Of a stretch of DNA of 64,000 nucleotides, positions 22,722 through 37,700 are shown piece by piece. The DNA is from Mytilus edulis. Taxonomy: Eukaryota > Mollusca > Bivalvia > Mytilida > Mytilidae. The translations under genes and the position numbers were made by a program. How positions within the stretch are numbered: the first letter of the stretch is position 1; the number at the start of each line of letters is the position of its first letter. The notes below the pieces were generated by a model. It saw only the letters and a list, made by a program, of their open reading frames with translations. It made no database searches and was not told the origin of the DNA. The stretch covers positions 60,247,431 to 60,311,430 of the forward strand of contig NC_092349.1 in the NCBI RefSeq assembly GCF_963676685.1, given 5' to 3'.

Positions 22722-25700
22722 ATGGAATTACAAAATAAAGAAAATGTCTGCCAGTTTGAAAAGGTACTCATATTCATTTACAAAGATCTGGACATTTTTT
22801 CACCTTATTTCGGTCATTTTGAGATAACTTAAAAGTTGGTGCCCTTCTTCAAAAAATGATTGTCAAAATCTCATAACTGAGTATACTTATACTCGTAGCC
22901 TCAACGAACTTGTTCAACTGTTGCATTGCATTTACTTCATGAATTTTCCTACCATTATCCTAAAATCCTTCAAGAGCAAGAGCTTATAGTTTAATAAGAA
23001 GGGAACGCAACAGTTTGAAAATGAAAAAAAATTAATGACTCAAAACTATAAATTTGTCAGACATTGCTAACGTTTCTTTCGATTTTGAAAACAAAATTAA
23101 AACTGGAAGTTTTGCGAAATACTAAACCGAGTTATTCCTGACTCATTTCCAAGATTAGTTTTGTTTATAAAATTCACAGGAAATCATCAGCGTTTTAATT
23201 TACCAAATACTAGCTTTTTTATTGCCTAAAGCCAATAAACCTTTTGTTCAATACATGTATTTAATTTAGTTTAAAGTTTTCAATGTATGTCATTGATATA
23301 TTACCTTTTTTTTTTCTTAGACTGTTATGGACGTACAGAAAATAACGAGGACTCCATTGAGGACACCTCTTCATGATGTTAGAAATCAGGATGTAATTAA
23401 CAGAAGTTTAAAAAAGACAGTTCTTAGTCATGTGATAGCATCAGAGCCATCTTTGAAGACACCCACCAGAAAATCTTCCAAGTGTGTATTTAAAATGCAT
23501 TGATAACAGTATACCAAATGTGTCATAATGTAAAAAATAGGGGGATTATTGTAAAGTATTTTATCAAGTTACATGTGATGAAAGTCACAAAATGTAAGGA
23601 ATAGGGAGGCTAATTATAAAAAAAGAAGGTGTGGTTTAATTGCCAATGAGACAACTCTCCATCAACTCTAGATCTCCATAAGAGACCAAATGACACAGAA
23701 ATTAACAACTATATGTCACCATACGGCCTTCAACAATGAGCAAAGCCCATACTGCAAAGTCAGCTCTATAAAAGGGCATGAAATGACAATTTAAAACAAT
23801 TCAAACAAGAAAACCAACTGCCTAATTTATTTACAAAAAATGAAAGAAAACATATATATGTAACACATAAACAAACAAAAGTTCATACTTCAAACTTTAA
23901 TCACTTTTATATCATTTACAGATAATCATCTAAAATCAATCTTGATATTTGTTGTTATGAAAATGAAATATACATTTTTAAATTTTAAAGTTTAGGTTAA
24001 TGATGATATTTTTTCATGATTTATTTTTGTAGAATAAGGCGGTCAATTCTTGTGTACCAAGACAAAGAGAATCAGCCTGAAGAAGAAATAAAGAAATTAG
24101 CTTTTAAGGAAGTGTCTAAAGTCATCAACAATGCTCAGCATGTAAGTCATGTAGGGCATTGATAGGTCAGACTACTACATCAAGGAATATTCAAGATAAT
24201 TTATATTTTGAGCGTGAAGTATTGCATAAGGTGCAAATTTTCAAGATATACCCTTGTTATTGTTACCTTTAGAAGCAAACGATTGGTTGATTTTGAAAAG
24301 ACCATATCCATCTATAAAAAAACTTGAATAAAAGTCCATCTTGACTTATATCTACACAATAGTGATCCATTTGATTTGTGATTAAGTTCAAATCAAAAAT
24401 GATAGAATTCGAACAGACAAGTGATGAAGGTGGTGTTTGCAGTGACTCTTTTACTTTACTAAGTTGTTATTATATGTAGAATTCTAATTGAAAACAAGCA
24501 ATATGTAATTACTATATAAAACTAGAAAAGTACATTTTATCTGTATAACAAAGAATGAAAGATAATCATGATAATGTAGATAGTTAAACAAACTTATAAT
24601 GATCTGAACTGAATGTGAACATATTTATTTTACAAACTTGCTCTATAATTTGTTGTTAACAGATCAATATATTTTCAAAATTGGGTTAATCTTTTTAAAC
24701 TTTTCTATTTACTTACAGTTAATTTGTCCGCCTGTAGTTAATGTGGTACCAGCTACACCAATATGTAATAAAACAGTATCTTACAGTCCTGACAATGTCA
24801 GAGATCTACAATTTGACGATTGTCAAGTCACTGAAGATCTCAAATCAGCAGATAATGATCAGGAGACTTCAAGCAGAAGCAAGATATCTATTAACACATC
24901 ACAGCCAGTGAAGACAGATGAATCTGAGGAACTGCAGCCAACAAATATTGACAGTGATTTATATGCAGAAAACAATCATCAGATTATTGTTGACAGTGAT
25001 ATTTTGATTGGTCTTGAAGAAATTTATGGTGATGTTTACACTGACAGTTCAGATGTATTATCTGAAGCTGTCAAAGACTTAAGCAACACTGAGTTATCTC
25101 CCTTGCAAAATTCTGTTACAGACAAGAATGGAAGTGACCACACATATGCTGGGTTCTCATGTCACATGTGTAGTGTTGATGACAAACATGATGTCAATGA
25201 GTGTGGTACTTCTCCAATGACACCTGTTTCTAAAACAAGTACTGAAACTTCTACTGAAATGCCATCTCTGCAGGAGACAGGATGTTCACCTCTTGTTAAA
25301 GAAACCAGAGACATTGGTTCTTTGGTGGAAATTAGTACACATGACATGGCATGTTCACCCTGTCACACCTGTAGTGTGGAGCAGGAAACAATGACGGAGC
25401 CTGTCACACCTGTCAAACTACCAGAGATGTGTGACATATCAGTCCAGCATTTGATTGACACTGTCACATCTGCATGTTCTCCAATACCATGTGACATGAA
25501 ATCTACAGCATGTTCTCCAATAAGCAATCAGTTTACAGCTCAGTATAGTGATGACAGTTGTTCTGTTTCAACAATGACAAATGCTACACCTGTAAAACAT
25601 GACATGGCATTACAGGTATTTATTGTTTTGAATTTTTTTAAAACCAGTTGTTAATAAAATAGTGTATGACAAATTAAGATCATGAAGATATGATATATAT

Positions 25701-28700
25701 ATCATGTATATCACAACATTTTATCATCTTAGTTATCCTTTTAAGGAATAAATATCTTATAATAGGAATAATAAAGTACCTCTGAAAAAGCTCTCTCCAA
25801 AAAAGAAAAAGAAGCATGAAAAAGATGTTGACAAATGATTCCCATAAAAAACTTACAGCGTTTGAAATTAAATTAAACTTGGTTTTCAAACATGTAAAAG
25901 TATGTTCTAATGTGTACACTGATACCTTCAAGCTCATTGATAAATACAAAGATGTATCTAATTTTTTGCATTTTGTATAAAGCCTAGTTCTGTTTTCAGG
26001 CAGTGCCAGATACAAGGTCTGTTTTATGTTCACCTCTTCAACCACTACAAACCAAGGACTGTGGAATATCTGCCACGTCCACACAGTCTGATGTGATGAC
26101 CAACACGGTCATTGTGGAACAGATGGATCAAGGTGTGGATGTTCGTCCAATGATGAACACAGGATCTACGATGACAGAATACCTCTTAGTTAACAGTGAA
26201 ACATCAATGACACCTGTTAAACTTCTCAATAAGAAAGGACATAGGTAACAAATCAGCTAATTAGAATCTGTTTTATAACTGGAAAACAGTGGTATTTTTA
26301 TCAAATGCATGTGTATTGAATTATTAAATAACTGCTTAGATGTACAGTCCATTCCGGTTATTTGCATAGCCTATTTGTCAGACGAAATTATGCAATAAAG
26401 CGGAGTATGCTTATATCCGAAATGCCAAAATACGGAGTCAAATATAAACATCGATAGAGGAAATCCTGAAGAAAGATGAACGTCCATAATCCACTTACAA
26501 CATATTGAATGATTATTTATTCTAATAAAAGTTATTTGTCTAGTGTTGTGCATTTTTATTTCATTGTTTATTCTTTCAATTAAGTTTATAAACACATTTA
26601 GTTAGTCTTTAGTTTTAGTTTATTTATGTACCGACTTTTCCTTTACCTGAGGTACGAAAATAAAATTGTTCTAAAAATAGATTTGTTTCTATAACCCGGA
26701 TGTACAAATTATATTTTTACGCTTTGATTAAAACAAACTGTTGAACAATGCTACACAGTTTACAATCATTTGATACAATAAATGTGTAATGAACTGCCTT
26801 TAATGTGCAGTATTTACCGATTGCACAGTGATGTAACACTGTTACAATAACCTCGTTAGTTTTGTATACAGTATGCAAAGCAGTTTTAACAGGTAATGGG
26901 GCCCTGCACGGGTTATTTGCTGGACACGAGTGTTGAAAGTGAGAAAATATAATAATTTTAAGTTTATAATGTTCTTTTAAAAAAATATCAAAAATGAAAG
27001 ATTGATGTATGAAATTCTTCAACCATATATAAATGCCCTGTAATATTTAACATAAATGTAGATCATCCCATGCCAAATTACGAGATTGCACATTGGATAA
27101 TGATCGATAATTAGCAGGCGTTATTGTTTTAAAAATACTCCCAAAATGTAATCTATGAACAATGTTTGAAATGCAATCAATAATTAACACCTTTTGAGAT
27201 AGAAGATCATAGAATGGTTGTGTTTTTACAACAATCAGCTGATTGACATCTTTATGACCTCGAGGCTTAAAATAGAATATGGGAAACTTTACCTGTGTAC
27301 ACATCGAGGCCTTTTTTATAATCATATAAACACGAAAGAAACTGTTTTAAAACTTTAATTAAATAACACAGAAGTAAATGTGAAATAATATAAAAAAAAT
27401 ATGATGCATTCAAGAAAAATATACTAACCAAATTGCTGTTTCCGGTCAAAAATCTCGTCAGTTTTAAATAAGCATATCTAGCTGGCGATTATTTTCTATG
27501 CAATTAACCGAAATGCCACTTGAGGGGCTATGCATATAACCGTACAATTTAACATTAGATGAATGGGAAATGGTTCTGTGCAGGAGAAAAGTATGCAATT
27601 AACCGAATTATGCTATTAAGCGGTATGCAATTAAGTGGAATCGACTGTAATTGTTACTGGCAAATGGTTTGACTTGCGACATATCAAACAGGGTTTAGCA
27701 TCATATTACACATGGCACTAACAGTAGTTGTAAGTTGGAAATATAGCATGTTGTTTATATAGGAATTGTAAATTTTTTATGCAATGTTATGTTATGTACG
27801 CAATTTTTACAGTTATATAAAATGATAAAATAAACATCAACATTGTATTGTATTTTAAAAACACGTTGTCACATAAAAAATGTTGAGTAATAGTAACACA
27901 AATATTTTCAACGATGATCTTAAAAAAAGAATACATTTCTATAGACTAACACACCAACGGCATCATCTTAAATACATGAAATAGCACTTTTTATACTCAT
28001 TACAGTAGGTGAAAAACAAGAGTTACTCTATATGCAGTTTGAAAACTAACACACTGTATTTAGCCAACATTTGATCTGCAAATTGGTAGCCAATTATGTT
28101 ATTTTTGAAACAAAAGTCATCAAACTTGTAACAAAAGAAATTTGAAATACTTGCACAGTTCTTTATAAATTATTACTAATTATTTTTTATTATTCTTCCT
28201 GAGCATGTATGAAATATTTGCCACTAGATGTTAAGCAACCAACAATCATCAATCTTTATTTATAGGATAACAGCTGATGAGATTAGGAAGCAGCATCCAA
28301 GAATCTTGGCCAACAAACTGGACACTTATGCCCTGGAAGCTGAACGTTATAAACTTGATATAGGGAAAGTAGAAAAAGAAAGAGATCATTTCAAGTCTAA
28401 GATATCTGAACTAAAGGCAGTGATTAAGGAGAAACAGAAGATTGTAAATGATAACCAGGGGAAAGTGGATCTAGAGAAAAAGAATTTAAAGGTATAAATA
28501 CTGTTCATTTATTTACAATCGTGAATTTATAAAAGAATTTGCCAGTTTTTGTTATTATGAGAAAGTCTTATTAATAACGTTATTCAGGTCTGTCAGAGAA
28601 AAAAATTGCCTTATCCAGCAATATAGGTTATATTTTAATTAGTTAAGGAATAACTACTGTAGTTGAAGAGTTGCCACCGTCAATTGTAGATTTGACGGTC

Positions 28701-31700
28701 GCAAATGCAGTTTTACTGGCGACTCTTCAACTACAGTACTGTTATTCCGATTCTTATGCATTACAAAAAGAAAAAATACGATAAAACTTGAAAAAATGTC
28801 TAAATTTGTCAAATAAAAAAAAATCCGCGAAAATTCATGAATGATTTTTGCACAAAGACGTCATGGCTAAACGTGACGTCATACAAATGAAAACTTACAA
28901 ACTGGAGGTTATTACGTTACCTGTACGCTTCAAATTCGGATAAAATTACATTAAAACGGCGAATTTGAGGTAGGTGTTGTTTAATTTTCTATTATATAGT
29001 AGTAATCGAACATTTGTTGATTCATCAATTCAAAATGGCGGGTCCCTCCTTATTTACGCCTGGTCAACTGTGGATTAGACGGCAACTTTTAGCTAATGAA
29101 AAAAATTGTTACATCCAAATTGCATTAGAATTTCAAATATACTACAATAATTATTTAGAAAATGTTATTGTGTTTAAACATTTTTGTTGGTTTAATTTAC
29201 ATAGAAATCCTAAAAAAGGTAATATTGGAGGTATATTTAAATTAATCTTAAGAATTATGATCAGTAGAATGAAATTTTAAAGTACTGATATTTGGAGATG
29301 GATGCAAGGTAGAATACTCAAGAACTAGATATTGAACGATTTTGGGTTAAAAGCCTAAAATATATGGAAAATATGATCTTTAAAATAAATTATTATGAAT
29401 TTTTTGACAAAACTTTTTATTCAGACTCTACATACATAATGATTTAGATTTATCTAAAATAGAGATTGAAAAACTAAATTGTGCTTCAAAGTTTTATTCC
29501 CATATTCATGATAGTGTTGAACATATTCTGCTTATTCACCCTTTCTAGGAAGAGTATGAAGAGAAAATAGAAAAATTAACCAAATCCCTTCAGGAAAGTG
29601 AACAGATAGTTAGAGTTCAGAAAGAAGAAATTTTTCAGTTGAATGCCAGATCTTCAGAAGAAAAAGATCAGTTTGTGTCAGAAATTGAAAGTCTGAAAAT
29701 AAAGTGCAGTGGAATGGAAATACAACTGGTTGATTCTACAAAAAACAAAACCTTTGAGGTATTAACAACAACAAAATATTATTCATCCATGATTTGTAAT
29801 GTAACTCTTAAACAGTTGTTTGGTACTTGAAGTTCAGTAATAAGCATTCATACATACAGAAAATGTATCTGACTTTTAACATACTATTTACCAGCTTGCA
29901 ACTGATAAGTGATTCATCTAGCATGAACTATGATGTAATTTGACAATCATCTATTTAAAATAAAATTAAAAAATTAAGAGGGGAGATAATTCAGGTTATA
30001 TATTTTTTTTAAAAACAAATTGAATAACCTTCTTATATTGAAACAAATTATTAAGTTCACTGTTAATTAAGTGGTTATTACATACTTTAATTCTAAATTT
30101 TTCAGCAGTCATGTGTAGAACAGCAATATGTGCTTTTTAAAGGTGGAATAATTGTCAGAAAAAAAATTAATGCAAATCCATATTTACAAGGGAGATAATT
30201 TACAATTGTTGTATATAAAATGAAATGTCCTGAAAATTTATATTAAATTGGACGAACAAAAAAAATGACAAATCTAAATGTATTTTGAAATAACAATGAA
30301 TAAACTGAGCCTGTGGTTTTATTGCAAGTTACAGATAATATTGGAATTAAAAAAAAAAAATTGTGAAATTTTTCTTGAGAATGTGTACACCTTTCTAATG
30401 TGAAGGGTGAAAAACTACTGTTATTAATTTTCCTCAATTTTTATATTGAAAATGATCATACAAATACAAATTGCACTTTTGATACTATCAGAATAAAACG
30501 AAAAGGCTATGCTGCATGATAAACATATATAAATAACTACAATGTCATTTATGAAATATTATCTTTTACTGAAAATAGCTGGATATATATATATTTGAGT
30601 TTGATGCTGGTAACTACGGTTATATTTACATGAGTTTAACAGCTTTTTTATTATTTTAATATTGCAGTAATTGAAAGATTTATATAATTATAGATTGCCA
30701 CTTTAAAAGAAGAACTAGAACATAAACAGAATGATCATCAGATGAGAAGTGCTCATAATCTGATCTTAGAATTACAGACTGAGTTAGTAGAGTATAAAGA
30801 ATTAACTGACAGTCTCAAGTTAGCAGAACAACTACAGGTATCATTATCATATGGCTTTATAGTTCTTGCTTATAAATGATGGTAAAATTCTGTCATTAAT
30901 TAATAATCCAATGTCTTCTTGAATGATTTAAATAACATTTAGATTTATACGATGAATTATGCTAAGGAGGTTCGCTACTCTGTTTAAAAATCACAAGCTT
31001 CGTAAAAGACTGTTTAAATTGATTGTTTAAAAAATAAAGAAACTAAAAAAGCAGAAAAAAATGGAGGGTCAGTGTACTTGTTTTCGAGATAAAAGCCACT
31101 GAACATTTGGCGGGAAATAATTCTCTCTAGATTTTTCTTACATTTAACATTGTCACCTTTTTTGTTTAAAAAACTATGAAAAAATAACAAGGATTTTATA
31201 AGATTTCATGGCTTTTTAAACTATATCATATGTAATAAAAATATGAAAAGAAAAATAGGGGTTAGTAGGCATTTTTTTTTAATGCTAATACATGGATAAA
31301 ACCATTCCAAAAATCTGGAAAAATTCAAAAAATAGAGGAGCAAACATCCTGTGCAACCAGGTCTTGGAAGCTGACTTGTTTAAATTTTGTAAGGCTTTTT
31401 CAGCTGTTTGCCCAGTTCTGAATGTCTTATAAGTCCGAAAAAATAATAATAGCTATGTGTATGCTTTCATGTGTATCCATTCGATGTATAGCATTCATTG
31501 TAATCAATAAACATATAGATTTTGCTAATGCAACTAGTGTGATACAATATTTATCCACTAGAAACTGTTAAATTTTCAAATTTTAAACATGAGGCTCTCT
31601 GAGCATTTTCGATATTAAAATAAAAAATAACTGTCAAGAATGGATGAATATCGTATTGCACAAGATTTGGTGGTGGAATCTGTGTCTCTAATGATTTGAG

Positions 31701-34700
31701 ACAAAATGCAGAAAATCTTAAAATCATTCTTTTTGAAAGACCTGCAAGAAGATGTGTTCTTTGTACGTGATGTCATCAGGCATGGTCACCTTTTTTCATG
31801 ATGTCACAATAGGAATTTAAGAGGAAAGCAAGAAAATCTGATGTCATAACCAAATTTTGACCAATGAAGAACTGAGATCAAACGAACCACAAGTTCTATA
31901 AAAATAATAATAATCAACAGGTCAGGAAAGGATAAATCGAGTAAGAATAAGAGAAAGGACTTTATAACTGTGCCAAAAACATTTTACAACACATCATTTG
32001 AGATGGAAGACAACTTAATCATTTATAACTGGTAATTTTATGTCAGCTGCCAGGTAGATCAAATTGCTATTTTTTCACCTAGTTTTTCTTTGAACATTAG
32101 TTGATGAAAATGTTTATATTTCAGAGTGAGATACAGAAAGTTGTATCAGATAATTACAGAAAAGTCAGGTCAGCAGCTGACAGATTAATGAACATGAAGA
32201 GAGGAGTAGATGTACAGGTTTGTATAGTTAACTTCTAAATATCCAGGAATAGGAAAGTGATGTTCTTTGAGTTCACCTCTTGTCAAAGGATGTTTAGTTC
32301 TGAGGTGATAGGCAGATTTTTTTCTCTCTAAATAACTGAAACTTTGCTTGGCATACCATCATTAACAGTATGATAGTAACTTTCTAGAATGGATTAGCTC
32401 CTTATTCATGTTTTCAGGCTGTAATACATTTTAAAGATACAAATTTTTAATTCTGATACTTCAGAACAGGCTTTGATGAACTTTCTTTTGTAGCATTTTT
32501 GATAAACATATTCCTCCTTAATAGGGACAAAAATTATTATATAGTAAAGATTGCAGATTTTTTTTATAATATTTACATGGATTTTTGCATTAGAAATTTT
32601 ATTGATAGTGTATTTATCACTACTTTTATTGATTTTGATACGGAGTTCCTCATTCTAGTTGCATGCAATTTCATAAAAATCTGTGTGCCATTTACATACT
32701 AGTTGCCTAAAAATACATAAGCTAAGGAACATGAATCCTGAAGCATGATGAATTCAAAATAAAACATAAATATATAAGAAACTAATTAAAACCTAATTCT
32801 TTTAAAGAGACTTGAAGTTATGCAAAAACAATGTGAAAATGAGAAAGAATGTGAGAGGTTTGCTACAGAGAAGAAAAAAATGGCTGAAAATTATAACAGT
32901 CTGAAGAGTACTCTAGAAACCTCTAGGTCTAGTATGATGCAGGTAAAAGAAAATGATTAAAAAAAGATTTGGGATTTTTATGGCCCTGTTGACTTAGGTT
33001 GGGTCATAAAGTTTGACCCTTGTATGTCATTTAGATAAAAAATTTAGATATAAGAAGATTTGGCATGAGTGCCAATGAGACAACTCTTCCTCCAAGTCAC
33101 AACTTGCAAAAGTAAACCATTATTGGAGCCTCACTGAACAGCAACCTATAAAGGACCCCAAAAATTGACTAGTGTAAAAAAAAAAAACCCATTTCAAATA
33201 GTTTGAATATTTTCATTTGATAAATGTAAAATCTTTAAGCTTGGCATATTTTATAAAAATTTAAGTACTAGTAATAGATAATGTCCAAAAACATAATTAG
33301 TTAGTAGGCACAGCTACATAATCTTAATATCCTCTGCAAAATTTATTTTGGTAAAGAAAATTGGTTCTAATGAATGTGAATTTATACATTTACATGATAC
33401 ATTATAATATATCATCAATTTATTTTCAGATTGAAACATTGTATGAGAGTACATCAGCTGATCTGTTAAGTGCCTCAAACCAAGTACAGACCCTGAGTAG
33501 AGAATTAATGACCACAAGATCAGGTATGTTTTCATCTTTGTGGGTTGGAAAGTACGATTTAAGAAGGATTTATTTTGAAAATTAGACTAATCACATCAGT
33601 GGCTGCAATAAACTCATCTTTCAATCCAAACTATGTAGGTAAATAACACATCTATAAATGAAAGAAGTCTTGGATATGTATAATCTTTTATTCATGCAAC
33701 TAATTGTGAGTCATTGAAGTTTTAAAGCAAAGGTAGTTTGGAATTTTAATGAATTTTATGGAAGAAAATTAATATATTCATTTCTTACTTTTGTACTAAA
33801 AGAAGACTTCTTGAAAAAAAGGATTTCAATATTTTCCTGAACATGTACATAAACGCACATATATCATGCTTGACCCTAATCTTTGTTGTAATTTTTGATT
33901 ACAGCATTAGAAGAAGCCAACCAGGTAAAACAGTCACTAGTAGAACAGGTAGATGACTTACAAGAGAACGACAAGGCTGCAGTCCAGGAAATATCAAATC
34001 TCAGGCACATAAATGAAGCTCAAGAAAATGAATATCAAGACTTCAAGAAATGGTTTGTTTTGGGGTATTTTTGCTCCACTTAAGAGCATAATGTTTTTTG
34101 GTCTGTGCTTCTATTTGTTAGTCTTTTTAGTTAGATATTTTGTGCATCCATGTACTGTGGACACATTCAGTGTTCTCCCCAGGCCCTTAAAGGACTGCTG
34201 GCCAGCAATGTATAATTTTCTACCGTGGTGGTATCGTTCTTGCCGCAATTGCTAAACACACCTAGATGTACATTTATGCAAGTTAAAATCAATCTTGAAA
34301 AAAAAGTAGGACAGCACAAAAAAAATAAGTCCAAATTACAAAATCACATTATTTGCTCAAATAAATAGCCTCTAAAAATTTGCAGAAAAGAATAATAAAT
34401 CTTGGACCAAATCCCGGGGGGTTACTTCGTATAATTTTAGTGGTATGAGTGTGCCGCAAAAACAGGGTCCCTTTTTCATGCACTGCTGGTTAGAACAGAG
34501 TCCCTTTTTCATGTCCTGCTGGTTAGAACAGGGTCGCTTTTCCATGCCTTGCTGGTGAGAACAGGTTCTTTTTTTAAACAAAGGTATTTGTCTAGTACAG
34601 GATCGCTTATTTAACTGTGTAAGATACAGTCTACAACCCAGGTCTAGAACAGCTTCTATTTTATACGGTCTACAACAGGGTATACATTTTCTGAGCGTGT

Positions 34701-37700
34701 CTAGAACAGGGTATGTTTTTCAATATTTCTGTTTAGAACAGGGTATGTTTTTCATTGTTTTCTGGTTAGAACAGGGTACGATTTGGCAAGTGCTGTCGGC
34801 ACAGTTATACCCAAAAGGATAGTCAGTAACCCCCCGGGGACCAAATGGTCATTAAAGTATTTCAAGATTGTCAGTCCCAGATAAGGCCTAAAATAAAATT
34901 TCATTTGTTTGGCATTGCCGCCCGACCCACTGAAAAACTTGCCGCCCAAATAATTTTATTTGCGTTTCAGAATTTTTTTTTTTATTTATTTAAAAAAATC
35001 GAAATTGTGCCAGAATTTGATCATATCCGCCGAGTTTGTTCCTGGCTTTACTTATTTCAAATCATGATCTTAAAAGCGCTTGCCTTACACTGTATTGGGA
35101 GCAAACATTTAAATGACATGGAAAAGAAAAAGTCTGCCAAAAAGTAATGTCAAAGAGGCCGGCAGGGGAAGGCATCTCCCTATGCTGCAATGCATTGGTT
35201 AAGGGAGATGGATTTTATCAAAAATCAAATTTCAGCTATTCTTTGAAAAAAACGTTCTGAGAGACCTTGTAGAGGACTCAATTTTATCTTTTGTAAAGCA
35301 GAAACAGATGATTTCTGCTTGACTTTGTCGCTTCATGAGATAGAAGTTTTTCACCGGGACATCACAGAACAAATATGCGTGGCTCTTACATTTGTTGAAC
35401 TTATTAAATATTTGAAATTTATCATTGACAAATTTTCCCTTGAACCAGAGAACAAAGAATCTACTATAGTCAGAACCACAATGATGCATTCAAGATAATT
35501 ATGGCTGTAAGCACCAAAGCTTAAAGACCATAATGATTTACAGGTTTATAGTAGTTTTGTACCAGTAGATGCTAGCCTGGAACAAAACATACATATTTTA
35601 AAGACTAGCATCTTGTGTCAATTGAAGTTCTTCCCCCTTTTCTTTCCTTTCTTCTTAACATGAATAAGATAATTCTTAAAACATAAAAGATACTGACAGA
35701 AACATATTTATAAATGTATCCAGTGTACTAGTGATGAATAAAATCCCCTCCTTTTCCACAATTCTAAGGGCTCATTAATTTATCTGTATTCATGTAATGC
35801 ATGTCCAGATTTCTGTTAATCAAACAAGCATTACAACCCATAATTTATTTATCTGCAAAAAATGTCTGTCCTGCTGCATATTTCCATTTTGAATTTATCA
35901 TACGTGTTAAACCTATCCCTGAAAAACCTTGCACTTGGATAATATTAGTATAAACACCATGTCTATTTGTGCCAACCTTCCAAATTTTTAATATTTTGCT
36001 ATCCTAATTTGGAACAGATCCTTTATCCTCAAAACTTATCAGGGGAAGTAGGCATGTTTGTATGGTAGTTCGTCACACCTTACATGTATGATTACTAGCC
36101 TCCAGGTATTGGTTTGAGCCCTAGTTGGGCAGTTGCAAAATTAAGGTTTGATTTTCATGTCAGATGTGATAAGGTTAGTCAGTTTCCTCCCACAGGTTGG
36201 CATTTTCCTTCAAGTACTACGGTTTAGTACGGCACTAAAACTGACTGCCATGAAATTACCCATATGGTGTAGAAAGTGATGTTTATAAAACCAAAGCAAA
36301 GTTTTAAATCTTTGTCCATTTGTACAAGGAGCCGTAGTGGTTGAGCCATTTAACTTATGGTAATTTTACCAAACTGTGACCACAACTTCAAGATGTGACA
36401 TCAGGCCTCTGTTCAATGGGCAGTCCCACAATAAAAGTTCAATTTTCACGTCATACATCTTATATGGTTAATTTGTCAGTTTCCTGCCTCAGTTCTGTGG
36501 TTTTTTTCTGGGTACTTTGGTTAACTTTGCCAATAAAACTGACTGTCTTACGTGAAATTATCCATATGATGTAGAATGTGACATTGATGGTTGACCCCTT
36601 TCAAAGAAACCACCAGCATGTACACACAACAATGCTGCAATGCTTTAGACAACATTGATCTGGAGACTTCATGATTTACATGTATAAGGCTTTTAAATGT
36701 AAAAAAAAAAAAAAAAAATCCTACCTACCTACCCACCTGCTGATAGTGTGGGTCGGCAATGCCAAACAAACAATTTTTTAAGGGTGGCCTAATGTAGGGA
36801 ATTTGCTGTCTGCATCAGCATGGTGTTTAAAAATAACTTAAAATTGAAATAAAGTGCAGGCATCAATATTATATTTATAATGCCCACATGCATTATCATG
36901 ACAATGCCTGTTGAATTTCCTACTATAGATTGAAAACGACACATGATTATTTTACACAAGAACAAGTTGACTGTAGATCTAATCTGACACAATATGTATT
37001 GTAGGTCAAATGACAATGAAAGGAAATTGGCTAGTACATTAGTTATGTTCCAAGAAGAAAAAGAGAGGTAAGAATATTGTTAGTCATGAGAGTAATAAAT
37101 GGTAAAGTAAATGAGATGCTCAACAGTTTTTATGCTCCCATTTATGGGCATTATGTTTTCCCGTCTGTGCATCTGTTTGTCCATTCATCCGTTCCTTCTT
37201 TTGTTCCTCCGTCCGTTTGTCCCGCTCTAGGTTAATTTTTTTTGTCAAGGTAGTTTTTGATGAAGTTGGAGTCTAATCAACTTGAAACTTAGTACACATG
37301 TTCCTTATAATATTATCTTTCCAATTTCAAAGCCAAAATTAGAGTTTTGACCCCAATTTTACAGTCCACTGAACATAAAAAATGATAGTGCGAGTAGGGC
37401 ATCCATGTACTATGGACACATTCTTGTTAATTCTGTTTTCCTTTGCATTGATAACGATTTTTGAAATAAGAATATTGTATGATTTTTTGCAACTCCATAA
37501 TCATAACCATGGTTAAGATTACGTAACAGTCCATTATGATAGAACAACTTAATTGATGCAACACATGAAGTTAGTAATCAGGTAGCAGTATGCAGTGCAT
37601 GCCTTTTGTCAGAATAAATTGATTCTGATAGCAAGATTGTACTTGAAGGAAAAAGTCAATTCGGTCTGAAGACAACTTGGACACTTTATAAAAAAATGGC

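Noticed and set aside
29014..29280. 88-codon plus-strand frame in a SPAG5 intron
   Set aside because: No recognisable domain, AT-driven composition, no matching splice context, and it lies in repeat-like DNA.
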